Notes under the pieces: model-generated
Database searches by the model: none
Told to the model about the DNA's origin: nothing
Seen by the model: only the letters and a program-made list of their open reading frames with translations
Program-made: the position numbers and the translations under genes
Assembly (NCBI RefSeq): GCF_002869965.1
Contig: NZ_PEBS01000053.1
Span: forward strand, 1-40,409
DNA from: Janthinobacterium sp. ROICE36
GTDB lineage: Bacteria; Pseudomonadota; Gammaproteobacteria; Burkholderiales; Burkholderiaceae_D
DNA length: 40,409 bases
Reading direction: 5' to 3'
Shown: positions 1-6,987 of the stretch, piece by piece
Layout: every line of letters starts with the position of its first letter
Numbering within the stretch: the stretch's first letter is position 1

Positions 1-127
1 TCGTGACCAGTGATTCCGGTCTGGCCCTCAAACTGGGCACGATAGACCGGAATGGGTGGGCGCGATGGACCGGAATGGCTGGGCACAATGGACCGGAATC
101 GGTGGGCACGATGGACCGAAATACCCA
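1..127. mobile_element. End of an IS21-type insertion sequence (partial)
   Basis: Four tandem imperfect 23-base units lie at 35-57, 58-80, 81-103 and 104-126, each built on GGGCACGATGGACCGGAAT with a few changes. A related degenerate copy (GTGACCAGTGATTCCGG) sits at 3-19. Multiple subterminal repeats of this kind, with GGACCGGAAT cores, are characteristic of the ends of IS21-family elements, where they bind the transposase. No istA or istB coding sequence is in the window, so the body of the element would lie to the left. The likely outer tip is the CCCA at 124-127, which would give the expected terminal CA dinucleotide. The repeats interrupt the reading frame of the sigma-like gene on the minus strand. 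Family assignment rests on repeat style only. Confidence 0.6.
35..126. repeat. Four tandem 23-base repeats
   Basis: The array has a strict 23-base period with small substitutions: units 2 and 3 differ from unit 1 at a few positions, and unit 4 ends in ATACCC instead of ATGGGT or ATCGGT. These are interpreted as transposase-binding repeats at the end of the IS21-type element. Confidence 0.8.
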
Positions 128-1691
128 GCCAAGGGCCCGTGCAAGATCCGTAGTCGACTTTCCGCTCACAAAACTGGCGATTGACAAGGCCTTAGAACTT
201 TTGGATTGATCTGAAGGTGGAGGGAAATCGTCGTCGTACACTGCTGGCGCCTCCAGATTGGCGATGATGCTGCGTGTACTGTCACCAAAATGTTCGTCGC
301 TGTCGATGGAAACAGCAAACGTGTGTGCGCCCAGCTGACGGAGCATTCTTTTCTCCAGGTGGCCAAATACGAACTGGCACAGGGTGCCTTTGGCTGGGTC
401 AAATACCGGAGCTTTTTCCAGAATTATTTCGCGTCCTTCCTGGATGATGTCGTCCGGTGCCACGCCGTGTTTTGCTGCCTTGATTTTGACTTGGGCCGTG
501 TGTCCCCAGGGGAACGTAATAGCAAGCTGCGCTATTTCGTTGGTGCTAAAAAACATGCCATCCTCCTTGATCCAATATGCATACAGGTATGAGTAAAACG
601 TACCCACGGTTGTGTGCGAATAGACGAGGAACTGCTCTCATCTGCCCGGTCGCACCCGGGTACTGCATTGCATGCGGATCGACCTGATGGCTCTAGTCGT
701 GAGCTGATCACGAAAGGTCCAGGCAGACGCAGAAGAGTTGAGGAGGGAATGGGGCGGAATAGGAATTGCCCAAGATGGCGATGCTGGGCGCGCCAGCGTT
801 GGTGGAGCACAGGCGTATAGGTTCCTGCCCTGGTTGGCGTTGGGATTACGTTGCAGATGGTCGACCAAGATGACACATCGTGAAGATCACGAAACGTCAG
901 GCGTATACACGAGAAGATTCAGGGATACGGTAATTACTGATATGCCAAGAGTTGCTGATGTTGAGCGTGTTCAGCCGAGCAATCGCCAAGCGTTTGCTGG
1001 AAGAAGCGTCAGAAGCTGACGATTTTGTGAACTGCTTTGTTGGTTACTTTTTACAGGGAATTGCATTTACAATATTGCCGCATGGCGACATCTAATAGTA
1101 TCACTTCAATTTCTCTGTGGCAACGTCATTTTGATCGCAGCGTCTGCAGGGGGCAGGGACGGGTATCAATGCCTGAAGCTCATGATTGGAAACTTGTTGA
1201 CAGGCAATATGTGTTGCTTCATGATGCTGATTCGCTCTGCGGAATGGCCAGGGATTTACTTCCTGAAAACTGAAATCTACCTCAACACACAATGCCCGCT
1301 ATGGCGGGAATTGCTCTTCAAGTAACGCCAGTTTGAATGGCGCACCATTTCTATTTCGTCTCTTGACTGACCAACGAACTGCTTTCTACCTCGGTCCAGC
1401 AGAACAATGAGCGACGCATAGCAGGCGCCATCGACGTTTCACAAGCGGAGTATCGTCTCCAGTACCCGGCAAGCCTGTTTTTTTCATCCTGACGCTTCTC
1501 CTCATCAGCTTTAACTGGTCGTGTGTCGATCCAACACATTAACCAGGCCATTGGCCGGACTACGTTTGCCGTCCCCATCTCTGAATATGAAAAACCGGTG
1601 TGGCGCCACCAATGACCTGTCTCTTTTGCAGGTAGCGCGACGCGGGAGACCGCATGGCAGTTGCGCCCGGCGCCTGAAGCCGGGTGGGGGA

Positions 1692-1711
1692 CAAGCGCCG
1701 AAAGGCGCTTG
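1692..1711. other. Perfect 8-bp hairpin with GAAA tetraloop
   Basis: CAAGCGCC, GAAA, GGCGCTTG form a perfect stem with a stable tetraloop. No T-run follows on either strand, so it does not look like a terminator. It could be part of an RNA or a leftover of mobile DNA. Confidence 0.5.
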
Positions 1712-1781
1712 CGTATTGACTGCGCGTCAGGGGCGACGTCGATACGGAACAGTATTCTTGGGCTGGGGCCGTGCCCCGGCG

Positions 1782-1803
1782 TTGTCGGACATGTGCCGGA
1801 CAA
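1782..1803. promoter_or_regulatory. Imperfect 22-base palindrome upstream of the small HTH gene
   Basis: The outer arms TTGTC and GACAA pair exactly, and the inner bases are largely symmetric. It ends 58 bases before the start codon of the small helix-turn-helix gene. It could be an operator, for instance for self-regulation. No function can be assigned from sequence alone. Confidence 0.35.
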
Positions 1804-1861
1804 TGTGACGCTGACCATTGAGGTTGGCCTGTTGTTCGGCGCTCAAATTTCGAGGCGATGA

Positions 1862-2110
1862 ATGGATCAGCAACAACCGCGAGCAGTAGAACACCTGATG
1901 GCAGGTTCTCAATCTTGGCTTGGCTTTATGCCGCTTGACTTGGAACGGCGGACACATGTCGACACCGCATGTGCTGCTTACCACCTGGGGAGAAAACCGC
2001 AGACATTGCGGGTATGGGCGTCCGCCGAAAATGGACCTCTGCGACCGATTCGGGTGAACGGCCGGTTGGCCTGGCCGGTAGAGGGTATCCGGCGCGTTCT
2101 TGGTGCTTGA
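1862..2110 (+). CDS. Small helix-turn-helix DNA-binding protein
   Basis: The product has 82 residues. The C-terminal half (VDTACAAYHLGRKPQTLRVW, then GPLRPIRVNGRLAWPVEGIR) has the form of a MerR/excisionase-like winged helix: a helix that picks a column ('AAYHLGRKPQTLR'), followed by a wing with PIRVNGRLAWPV. Small proteins of this type are common in Oxalobacteraceae and Burkholderiales accessory DNA; their targets are generally unknown. The ATG at 1862 follows GAGG at 1852-1855. A later ATG at 1928 would give a shorter protein that still contains the whole domain, but it lacks an obvious ribosome binding site. A good intrinsic terminator follows at 2149-2168, so the gene is probably a single transcription unit. 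Confidence 0.7.
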   Translation: MDQQQPRAVEHLMAGSQSWLGFMPLDLERRTHVDTACAAYHLGRKPQTLRVWASAENGPLRPIRVNGRLAWPVEGIRRVLGA

Positions 2111-2148
2111 GAGAAGGGCGTCGCACCTGTGCATGCGATGTATTCGAT

Positions 2149-2171
2149 AAGAGCCCTTTTGGGCTCTTTGA
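2149..2171 (+). terminator. Intrinsic terminator after the small HTH gene
   Basis: AAGAGCCC, TTTT, GGGCTCTT form an 8-bp stem with a short T-run after it. It lies 39 bases downstream of the stop codon at 2110. Confidence 0.7.
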
Positions 2172-2202
2172 TCTCCTATGCATGGTGCGACAGGCCGCTG
2201 GT

Positions 2203-2232
2203 TAATCCGGCTTGATTGATCAAGCCGGGTTA
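2203..2232. repeat. Long inverted repeat with 2-base centre
   Basis: CCGGCTTGAT (2207-2216) and ATCAAGCCGG (2219-2228) are exact reverse complements separated by TG. The pairing extends outward to about 14 bp with one G-T pair. No T-run follows. It lies between the small HTH gene and tRNA-Thr and may be a cruciform or protein-binding site, or a transcription barrier. Confidence 0.6.
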
Positions 2233-2259
2233 CACAGGGGTTACATGGCGTCCAGAAAG

Positions 2260-2287
2260 CAAAAAGCCCAATCCTGAGCATTGGGCT
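2260..2287 (-). terminator. Intrinsic terminator of tRNA-Thr
   Basis: On the minus strand AGCCCAAT, a 7-base loop and ATTGGGCT are followed by a T-run (TTTTT). It starts 17 bases beyond the CCA end of the tRNA, the usual arrangement for a singly transcribed tRNA. Confidence 0.8.
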
Positions 2288-2303
2288 AAGTGCTTGAATT
2301 TAT

Positions 2304-2379
<76 letters not shown>

Positions 2380-2397
2380 AAAAACTGTGCGTTGCGA

Positions 2398-2403
2398 ATT
2401 ATA
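2398..2403 (-). promoter_or_regulatory. -10 box of the tRNA-Thr promoter
   Basis: On the minus strand a perfect TATAAT lies 18 bases upstream of the mature tRNA 5' end, just past the stop codon of sspB at 2406. The matching -35 would lie within the sspB 3' end; no strong -35 hexamer is evident. Confidence 0.5.
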
Positions 2404-2405
2404 CG

Positions 2406-2918
2406 CTATTTAATGCGCGTCAGGGTCGGGCGGCCGCCTTTTTTTGGTGGCTCGTCGTCGCCGGGCGTGGCGTTGTCGCGTTGTTCGGGGGAACTGGTTG
2501 GCACGGACGACAGGGCCGGGGCGCTGGAGACCGGGGCCAGTGCTGGCGGTGGCAGGTCGGCGGAGGCTGGGCTGTCGGTCGGTTGCGCGTCGGGGTCATC
2601 GTTGCCCAGCACGGGCTCGAAAGCCATGCCCTGGCCGTTTTCGTTGGCGTAGATGGCCATCACGTTGTCGACCGGCACGTAGATTTCGCGCGAGACGCCG
2701 CCAAAGCGGGCGTGGAAGCGGACGGCGTCGTTGTCCATCTTCAGGGCGCTGGTGGCGCCGAAGCTGATGTTGAGCACGATTTCGCCCTTTTTCACGTATT
2801 CCATCGGTACCGTGGTGCGCGAATCGACTTTGACCGCGAGATAAGGCGTGTAGCCGCTGTCGGTGCACCATTCGTAGATGGCGCGCAGCATATAAGGTTT
2901 GGTTGAGATTTCAGACAT
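2406..2918 (-). CDS. sspB: ClpXP protease specificity-enhancing factor SspB
   Basis: SspB is the adaptor that binds ssrA-tagged, incompletely translated proteins and hands them to the ClpXP protease. The folded substrate-binding domain is residues about 4-105 (STKPYMLRAIYEWCTDSGYT, then VPVDNVMAIYANENGQGM, the conserved groove region). A proline- and serine-rich flexible linker covers about 107-160. The protein ends in GGRPTLTRIK, matching the ClpX-binding tail motif of the family (RPxLxxxK). The ATG at 2918 gives 170 residues, normal for the family; an upstream in-frame extension to 3002 is not supported. It follows sspA, the usual pair, with a strong hairpin between them. The tail-plus-linker design agrees with the known mechanism of a tethered dimer. 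Confidence 0.95.
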   Translation of the reverse strand: MSEISTKPYMLRAIYEWCTDSGYTPYLAVKVDSRTTVPMEYVKKGEIVLNISFGATSALKMDNDAVRFHARFGGVSREIYVPVDNVMAIYANENGQGMAFEPVLGNDDPDAQPTDSPASADLPPPALAPVSSAPALSSVPTSSPEQRDNATPGDDEPPKKGGRPTLTRIK

Positions 2919-2994
2919 GATAGGCACTGTGAGGCGGGAGCGCCCCTCGTCAAGCTTGAGGCGGGCGCACCGGTAGTTCAAAAGACACAGATAC

Positions 2995-3017
2995 CCCGGC
3001 AAGCGTGGCTTGCCGGG
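2995..3017 (-). terminator. Hairpin between sspA and sspB
   Basis: CCCGGCAAGC and GCTTGCCGGG form a perfect 10-bp stem with a 3-base loop, 7 bases after the sspA stop. The following minus-strand sequence (GTATCTGTGTCTTTTG) is only moderately T-rich. It may act as a partial terminator or processing site that lowers sspB relative to sspA. Confidence 0.5.
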
Positions 3018-3023
3018 AATATC

Positions 3024-3635
3024 TTAACGGCGCATGACCTTTTCGGATGGCGTCAGCGCTTCGATGTAGGCAGGACGCGAGAAGATGCGTTCGGCGTATT
3101 TCATCAGCGGTGCAGCCGTCTTCGACAGTTCGATGCCGTAGTGGTCCAGGCGCCACAGCAGCGGCGCGACAGCCACGTCGAGCATCGAGAATTCGTCGCC
3201 CAGCATGTACTTGTTTTTCAGGAACAGCGGCGCCAGGGTCGTCAGGCGGTCGCGGATTTCCGCGCGTGCCTTGTCGTGGGCCTTGTCGTTGCTCTTGGCG
3301 CGTTCGCTTTCCAGCACGTGCACGTGCACGAACAGCTCTTTTTCGAAATTGAACAGCATCAGGCGCGCGCGGGCACGCATCAGCGGATCGGCCGGCATCA
3401 GTTGCGGATGCGGGAAGCGCTCATCGATGTACTCGTTGATGATGTTCGATTCATACAGGATCAGTTCGCGCTCGACCAGGATAGGCACCTGGCCATACGG
3501 GTTCATGGTCGAAATGTCTTCCGGTTTGTTGAACAGGTCGACGTCGCGCACTTCGAAGTCCATGCCTTTTTCAAACAGGACCAGGCGGCAACGTTGCGAA
3601 AATGGGCAGGTTGTACCCGAATAGAGAACCATCAT
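3024..3635 (-). CDS. sspA: Stringent starvation protein A
   Basis: SspA is a glutathione-transferase-fold protein that binds RNA polymerase and alters promoter use during starvation and stress. The N-terminal thioredoxin-like domain (residues about 2-80) shows SGTTCPFSQRCR, NPYGQVPILVE and YESNIINEYI. The alpha-helical C-terminal domain fills about 85-200. At 203 residues it has the usual length, and the CPFS motif is the typical inactive-GST signature of SspA. The start could be either of two adjacent ATGs (3635 or 3632); AAGGA lies about 15 bases upstream. It sits between the bc1 operon and sspB, an arrangement common in beta- and gammaproteobacteria. Confidence 0.95.
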   Translation of the reverse strand: MMVLYSGTTCPFSQRCRLVLFEKGMDFEVRDVDLFNKPEDISTMNPYGQVPILVERELILYESNIINEYIDERFPHPQLMPADPLMRARARLMLFNFEKELFVHVHVLESERAKSNDKAHDKARAEIRDRLTTLAPLFLKNKYMLGDEFSMLDVAVAPLLWRLDHYGIELSKTAAPLMKYAERIFSRPAYIEALTPSEKVMRR

Positions 3636-3651
3636 TTTTTATAGTTCCTTA

Positions 3652-3687
3652 GAAACAAAGGGGGTGAAGCCGCGAACGGCTCACCCC
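3652..3687 (-). terminator. Intrinsic terminator of the petABC operon
   Basis: GGGGTG/CACCCC (3661-3666 with 3682-3687) and AGCCG/CGGCT form a long stem with one bulged A and a CGAA loop. On the minus strand it is followed by CCTTTGTTTC. It lies between petC and sspA and should separate the two units. Confidence 0.7.
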
Positions 3688-3755
3688 AGGTCGCTTGTCC
3701 ACTCATGCGGACAACGCAGAAACAGGCATAAACCGGCCTATGGCCGGCGCCTCAC

Positions 3756-4520
3756 TTATTTGACTTCCTTCCAGAACGACGCGTTAAGGCGCCATGCCAG
3801 CAGAGCAAATACCGACAGGAACAGCAGCACCCACACGCCCAGGCGTTTGCGTGTTTGCTGTGCCGGTTCGGCCATCCACTCCATGTAGCCGACCAGGTCG
3901 GCTACCGCATTGTCATACTCGATCTTGTTCAACGTGCCGGGCTTGACCTGCTCGAAGCCGGCAAATTTGTGGATCTTCTTGCTTGGCTCGTGGGGATCCG
4001 TCTCTTCCACGAACTTGGCAGTCTGGACACCTTGCAATTCCCATAATACATGCGGCATGGCAACATTCGGCAAGACCATGTTGTTCCAGCCGGTCGGCCG
4101 AGTGTCGTCTTTATAGAACGTACGCAGGTAAGTATACAGGTAGTCGCCGCCTGTGCCAGCGGAAGATGATTTCGCGCGCGAAATTACCGACAAATCCGGC
4201 GGTACGACGCCAAAGAACGCCTTGGCGTCCTGCGGTGCCAGGGCCGTGGTCATCAAGTCGCCTACTTTATCGCCGGAGAACAACAGATTCTGCTTGATCT
4301 GGTCTTCCGTCAAGCCCAGGTCGCGCAGGCGGTTGTAGCGCATCGACACGGCGGCGTGGCAATTCAGGCAATAATTGACGAACAATTTGGCGCCATGTTG
4401 CAGCGCTGCCATGTTGGTCTGGCGGTCAGGCGCCTTATCCAGCGGAAAGCCGCCTTCGCTGGCGAGAGCCATGGCGGGCACGAAGGCCAGGATGGCGAGC
4501 AGTTTTTTTGAAAATTTCAT
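3756..4520 (-). CDS. petC: Ubiquinol-cytochrome c reductase, cytochrome c1
   Basis: Cytochrome c1 of the bc1 complex takes electrons from the Rieske protein and passes them to a soluble cytochrome c in the periplasm. The product has 254 residues, with a signal peptide at 1-20 (cleaved after AMALA). The haem-binding motif CLNCH is at 51-55 and the conserved MRYNRLRDLG follows at 60-69. A single C-terminal membrane anchor spans about 226-244 (LGVWVLLFLSVFALLAW), followed by a basic tail. The ATG at 4520 was chosen because it starts the signal peptide; the frame runs upstream to 4802, but only by overlapping petB. It is the last gene of petA-petB-petC and ends at a strong terminator. Confidence 0.97.
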   Translation of the reverse strand: MKFSKKLLAILAFVPAMALASEGGFPLDKAPDRQTNMAALQHGAKLFVNYCLNCHAAVSMRYNRLRDLGLTEDQIKQNLLFSGDKVGDLMTTALAPQDAKAFFGVVPPDLSVISRAKSSSAGTGGDYLYTYLRTFYKDDTRPTGWNNMVLPNVAMPHVLWELQGVQTAKFVEETDPHEPSKKIHKFAGFEQVKPGTLNKIEYDNAVADLVGYMEWMAEPAQQTRKRLGVWVLLFLSVFALLAWRLNASFWKEVK

Positions 4521-4552
4521 GTAAGGTCCTTTGAGCGTGGCGTGAGAGCGGC

Positions 4553-5965
4553 TTAGTGCGGGTGAAACGTCACACGCGACGGCACGGTCTTGAACTTGCC
4601 CATTGCACTCCACCATGGCATCAGCAGGAAGAAGCTGAAGTAAATCAGTGTGCACACTTGCGACACGATGGTTTTCGTATCCGTTGGCGCCTGGGTACCG
4701 AGGTAGCCGAGGATCAGGAACGACAGGCCGAAGATGGCGTACACATATTTGTGCCAGTTCGGACGGTAGCGTATCGATTTCACTGGGGAATGGTCGAGCC
4801 ATGGCAGGAAGGCCAGGATCACGACGGAACCGCCAAAGAACACCACGCCCCAGAATTTCGCGTCCAGCACCTGCGGCAGCATGCCGATGATGGCGACGAT
4901 GGCGATGCCGGCGATGGCCGACTTGATCGTCGTCGACAGGCGCGACTTGAGCCAGATGAATACCACGTAGGCCGCCACGACACCCATCAGCACGTACATG
5001 AAGTCGGCCGTGGTGGCACGCAGCACCGAGTAGAACGGCGTGAAGTACCAGGTTGGCGCGATGTGCAGCGGGGTTTTCAGCGAATCGCCAGGCAGGAAGT
5101 TGTTGTATTCCAGGAAATAGCCGCCCATTTCCGGCGCGAAGAACACGACGGCGCTGAAAATGACGAGGAAGATCGACACGCCAAACAGGTCATGCACGGT
5201 GTAGTACGGATGCGAAGGAATCGAATCGAGCGGGTGGCCATCGGCGCCCAGGTTTTCCTTCACTTCGATGCCGTCCGGGTTGCTGGAGCCCACTTCATGC
5301 AGGGCGATCAAGTGTGCTGCAACCAAGCCCAGCAGTACCAGCGGGATGGCGATCACGTGGAAGGCGAAGAAGCGGTTCAGGGTCGCGTCGGACACAACGT
5401 AGTCGCCGCGGATCCACAAGGACAGGTCAGGGCCGATGAACGGGATGGCGCCAAACAGGTTGACGATCACTTGTGCGCCCCAGTACGACATCTGGCCCCA
5501 TGGCAACAGGTAGCCGAAGAACGCTTCGGCCATCAGGCACAGGAAGATGGCGAAACCGAACAGCCAGATCAGTTCACGCGGCTTGCGGTACGAGCCGTAC
5601 AGCAGGGCGCGCGTCATGTGCAGGTAGACGATAATGAAGAAGGCCGAGGCGCCCGTCGAGTGCATGTAGCGCACCAGCCAGCCCCACGGTACTTCGCGCA
5701 TGATGTACTCGACGGAATTGAAGGCCAGCGCCGCATCCGGTTTGTAGTGCATCGTCAGGAAGATGCCGGTGACGATCTGCAAGACCAGCACCAGCATGGC
5801 CAGTGAGCCGAAGATGTACCAGAAATTGAAGTTTTTCGGGGCGTAGTACTTGCCCCATTGGTCATTCCACAGCTTGGTCAGGGGAAAGCGGTCATCGACC
5901 CAGCCCAGCGCTTTTTCGGCGACGGGAGCGTCGGCCGGGAATTTCGTTTCTTTAAAAGCAGCCAT
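4553..5965 (-). CDS. petB: Cytochrome b of the bc1 complex
   Basis: This is the membrane core of ubiquinol-cytochrome c reductase, carrying haems bL and bH and the Qo and Qi quinone sites. It has 470 residues. The haem ligands read as His102/His116 on helix B and His203/His218 on helix D, the second pair 15 apart. In mitochondrial and alphaproteobacterial bc1 as I know them, the helix D pair is 14 apart. The Qo motif is PTWY at 304-307, where most high-potential bc1 complexes have PEWY, so the catalytic glutamate is replaced by threonine. The C-terminal region with extra helices is present. The ATG at 5965 lies 2 bases past the petA stop; a TTG at 5971 is in frame but would overlap petA. The gene is translationally coupled to petA. 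Confidence 0.97.
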   Translation of the reverse strand: MAAFKETKFPADAPVAEKALGWVDDRFPLTKLWNDQWGKYYAPKNFNFWYIFGSLAMLVLVLQIVTGIFLTMHYKPDAALAFNSVEYIMREVPWGWLVRYMHSTGASAFFIIVYLHMTRALLYGSYRKPRELIWLFGFAIFLCLMAEAFFGYLLPWGQMSYWGAQVIVNLFGAIPFIGPDLSLWIRGDYVVSDATLNRFFAFHVIAIPLVLLGLVAAHLIALHEVGSSNPDGIEVKENLGADGHPLDSIPSHPYYTVHDLFGVSIFLVIFSAVVFFAPEMGGYFLEYNNFLPGDSLKTPLHIAPTWYFTPFYSVLRATTADFMYVLMGVVAAYVVFIWLKSRLSTTIKSAIAGIAIVAIIGMLPQVLDAKFWGVVFFGGSVVILAFLPWLDHSPVKSIRYRPNWHKYVYAIFGLSFLILGYLGTQAPTDTKTIVSQVCTLIYFSFFLLMPWWSAMGKFKTVPSRVTFHPH

Positions 5966-5967
5966 GA

Positions 5968-6576
5968 TCAAGCCTCGCCTTTCTCGTCTTTACCTATCAG
6001 CAATTTGGTGTCGCTCAGGTACATATGGCGCGGCACTTGCAGGTTGTCCGGCGCAGGCTTGTTCTTGAACACGCGGCCTGCCATGTCAAAGGTGGAGCCA
6101 TGGCAAGGGCACAGGAAGCCGCCTTCCCAGTCATCGGGCAGCGACGGTTGCGGGCCGGGGGTAAATTTTGAGGAAGGGGAGCAGCCCAGGTGGGTGCAGA
6201 TGCCGACGGCGATGAGAATTTCAGGCTTGATCGAGCGCCATTCGTTCATGCAGTAGTCAGGCGTGAATTCGGCGGGATTGCGTTGGGAATTGGCATCGGC
6301 GACTTTGCCATCGGTTTGTTTGAGCGACGCGATCATTTCTGGCGTGCGCTTGATGATCCAGACCGGCTTGCCGCGCCATTCGACGGTGCGCATTTCGCCG
6401 GCTTGCAAGGTGGTGATGTCTACTTCAACCGGCGCGCCAGCCGCTTTCGCGCGCTCCGACGGCTGGAAGGTGCTTACCAAGGCTCCCGCGGTTGCCAATC
6501 CAACTACACTGCCCGCCGCGCACGTGGCGACGAGCAAGCCGCGACGGCCTGAATCGACCTGCTTTTCGTTACTCAT
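5968..6576 (-). CDS. petA: Ubiquinol-cytochrome c reductase, Rieske iron-sulfur subunit
   Basis: The Rieske protein carries the 2Fe-2S cluster that takes the first electron from ubiquinol. It has 202 residues. A twin-arginine motif (RRGLLVA, from residue 11) is followed by a hydrophobic anchor at about 18-36, so it is exported folded by the Tat system and stays membrane-bound. Cluster boxes are CTHLGC at 127-132 and CPCHGS at 156-161. By family rule Cys127, His129, Cys156 and His159 bind the cluster, and Cys132-Cys158 form a disulfide. It is the first gene of petABC. The upstream 411 bases separate it from the divergent mscL and should hold both promoters. Confidence 0.97.
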   Translation of the reverse strand: MSNEKQVDSGRRGLLVATCAAGSVVGLATAGALVSTFQPSERAKAAGAPVEVDITTLQAGEMRTVEWRGKPVWIIKRTPEMIASLKQTDGKVADANSQRNPAEFTPDYCMNEWRSIKPEILIAVGICTHLGCSPSSKFTPGPQPSLPDDWEGGFLCPCHGSTFDMAGRVFKNKPAPDNLQVPRHMYLSDTKLLIGKDEKGEA

Positions 6577-6987
6577 GCAAACCCCAATCAGTCAAAATGC
6601 GAATCTTTATTATGAGTGGCAGCCGCGAAAAACCCGTCGCCGAAGCTCTTTCCCACCGATTGCCGCAACCCGCATCTTTGCGCGGTAAAGTGGCAACATC
6701 CCTGCGGAACTTCGGCCAATGGCGCAGCCCGTGCCAGTTTCTTGTTGATTATCCGGAAGTGAAAAAGCCACTTCTGGCAACCGCAAATTATAAGTGAAGC
6801 AAACAACGAATAAAACAAAAACGTTGCTTGTACCATAATTTATATACTTTTGCAGGAGGTGGCTAGTTCTTTCGAACTAGATACGCCCCGCTGTGCCCGA
6901 ATTGGTCTTGACGACAACCACAAGTTGGTGGCACCGGGAATCAATAGTATGATCGACATGTTTTTATACCTATCCGAAGGAGTAGCC
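6577..6987. promoter_or_regulatory. Divergent control region between petA and mscL
   Basis: This is a 411-base gap with no convincing gene. An A+T-rich part (about 6775-6850) holds promoter-like elements toward mscL, including TATACT at 6843-6848. An AGGAGG at 6854-6859 is followed by a 7-bp inverted repeat, CTAGTTC (6863-6869) with GAACTAG (6874-6880). The mscL frame is open upstream to a TTG at 6850, but that part does not resemble MscL. The true mscL ribosome binding site is GAAGGAG at 6975-6981. Confidence 0.5.

Larger units (their letters stand above)
1..556 (-). pseudogene. Sigma-70-like protein, 3' part replaced by an insertion sequence
   Basis: On the minus strand an ATG at 556 follows a strong ribosome binding site (AAGGAGG, 563-569). 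It opens a frame with no stop down to the window edge. Residues about 36-75 resemble sigma-70 region 2: DDIIQEGREIILEKAP, then FDPAKGTLCQFVFGHLEKRM, like the DLIQEG...FDPERG...FSTYA...IRQ pattern of sigma factors. A second helix-turn-helix-like start, SGKSTTDLARALG (about residues 131-143), resembles region 4. Directly after LARALGW the frame enters the 23-base repeats of the insertion sequence, so everything beyond about codon 143 is IS-encoded nonsense. The native protein was therefore cut inside its second DNA-binding helix. Such small sigma-like proteins are often found in mobile or accessory DNA. Whether a hybrid protein is made is unknown. The original 3' end may lie beyond the insertion, outside the window. 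Confidence 0.6.
557..1861. other. 1.3 kb accessory stretch without a convincing gene
   Basis: The region upstream of the sigma-like gene carries its minus-strand ribosome binding site at 563-569. Beyond that I recognise no gene. Several open frames of 60-155 codons exist (for example 738-1019 plus and 1351-1818 minus), but none has a recognisable domain, a good ribosome binding site or core-like codon use. Base composition looks visibly less G+C-rich than in the core genes to the right. Structured spots are a hairpin with a GAAA loop at 1692-1711 and a 22-base imperfect palindrome at 1782-1803. The stretch may hold decayed mobile DNA. Confidence 0.6.

Noticed and set aside
738..1019. 93-codon plus-strand frame
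   Set aside because: GAGGAGGG precedes the ATG, but the product has no recognisable pattern and no conserved neighbours; support is too weak.
1351..1818. 155-codon minus-strand frame in the accessory region
   Set aside because: No domain, no good ribosome binding site, and composition does not look coding; left as unassigned DNA.
3756..4802. Longer cytochrome c1 starting at 4802
   Set aside because: The extra N-terminus overlaps petB and precedes an obvious signal peptide starting at 4520.
4556..5806. 416-codon plus-strand frame opposite cytochrome b
   Set aside because: His/Arg/Gln-rich shadow of petB.
6850..6987. 46-residue N-terminal extension of MscL from TTG 6850
   Set aside because: It does not resemble MscL, and a good ribosome binding site precedes the ATG at 6988.
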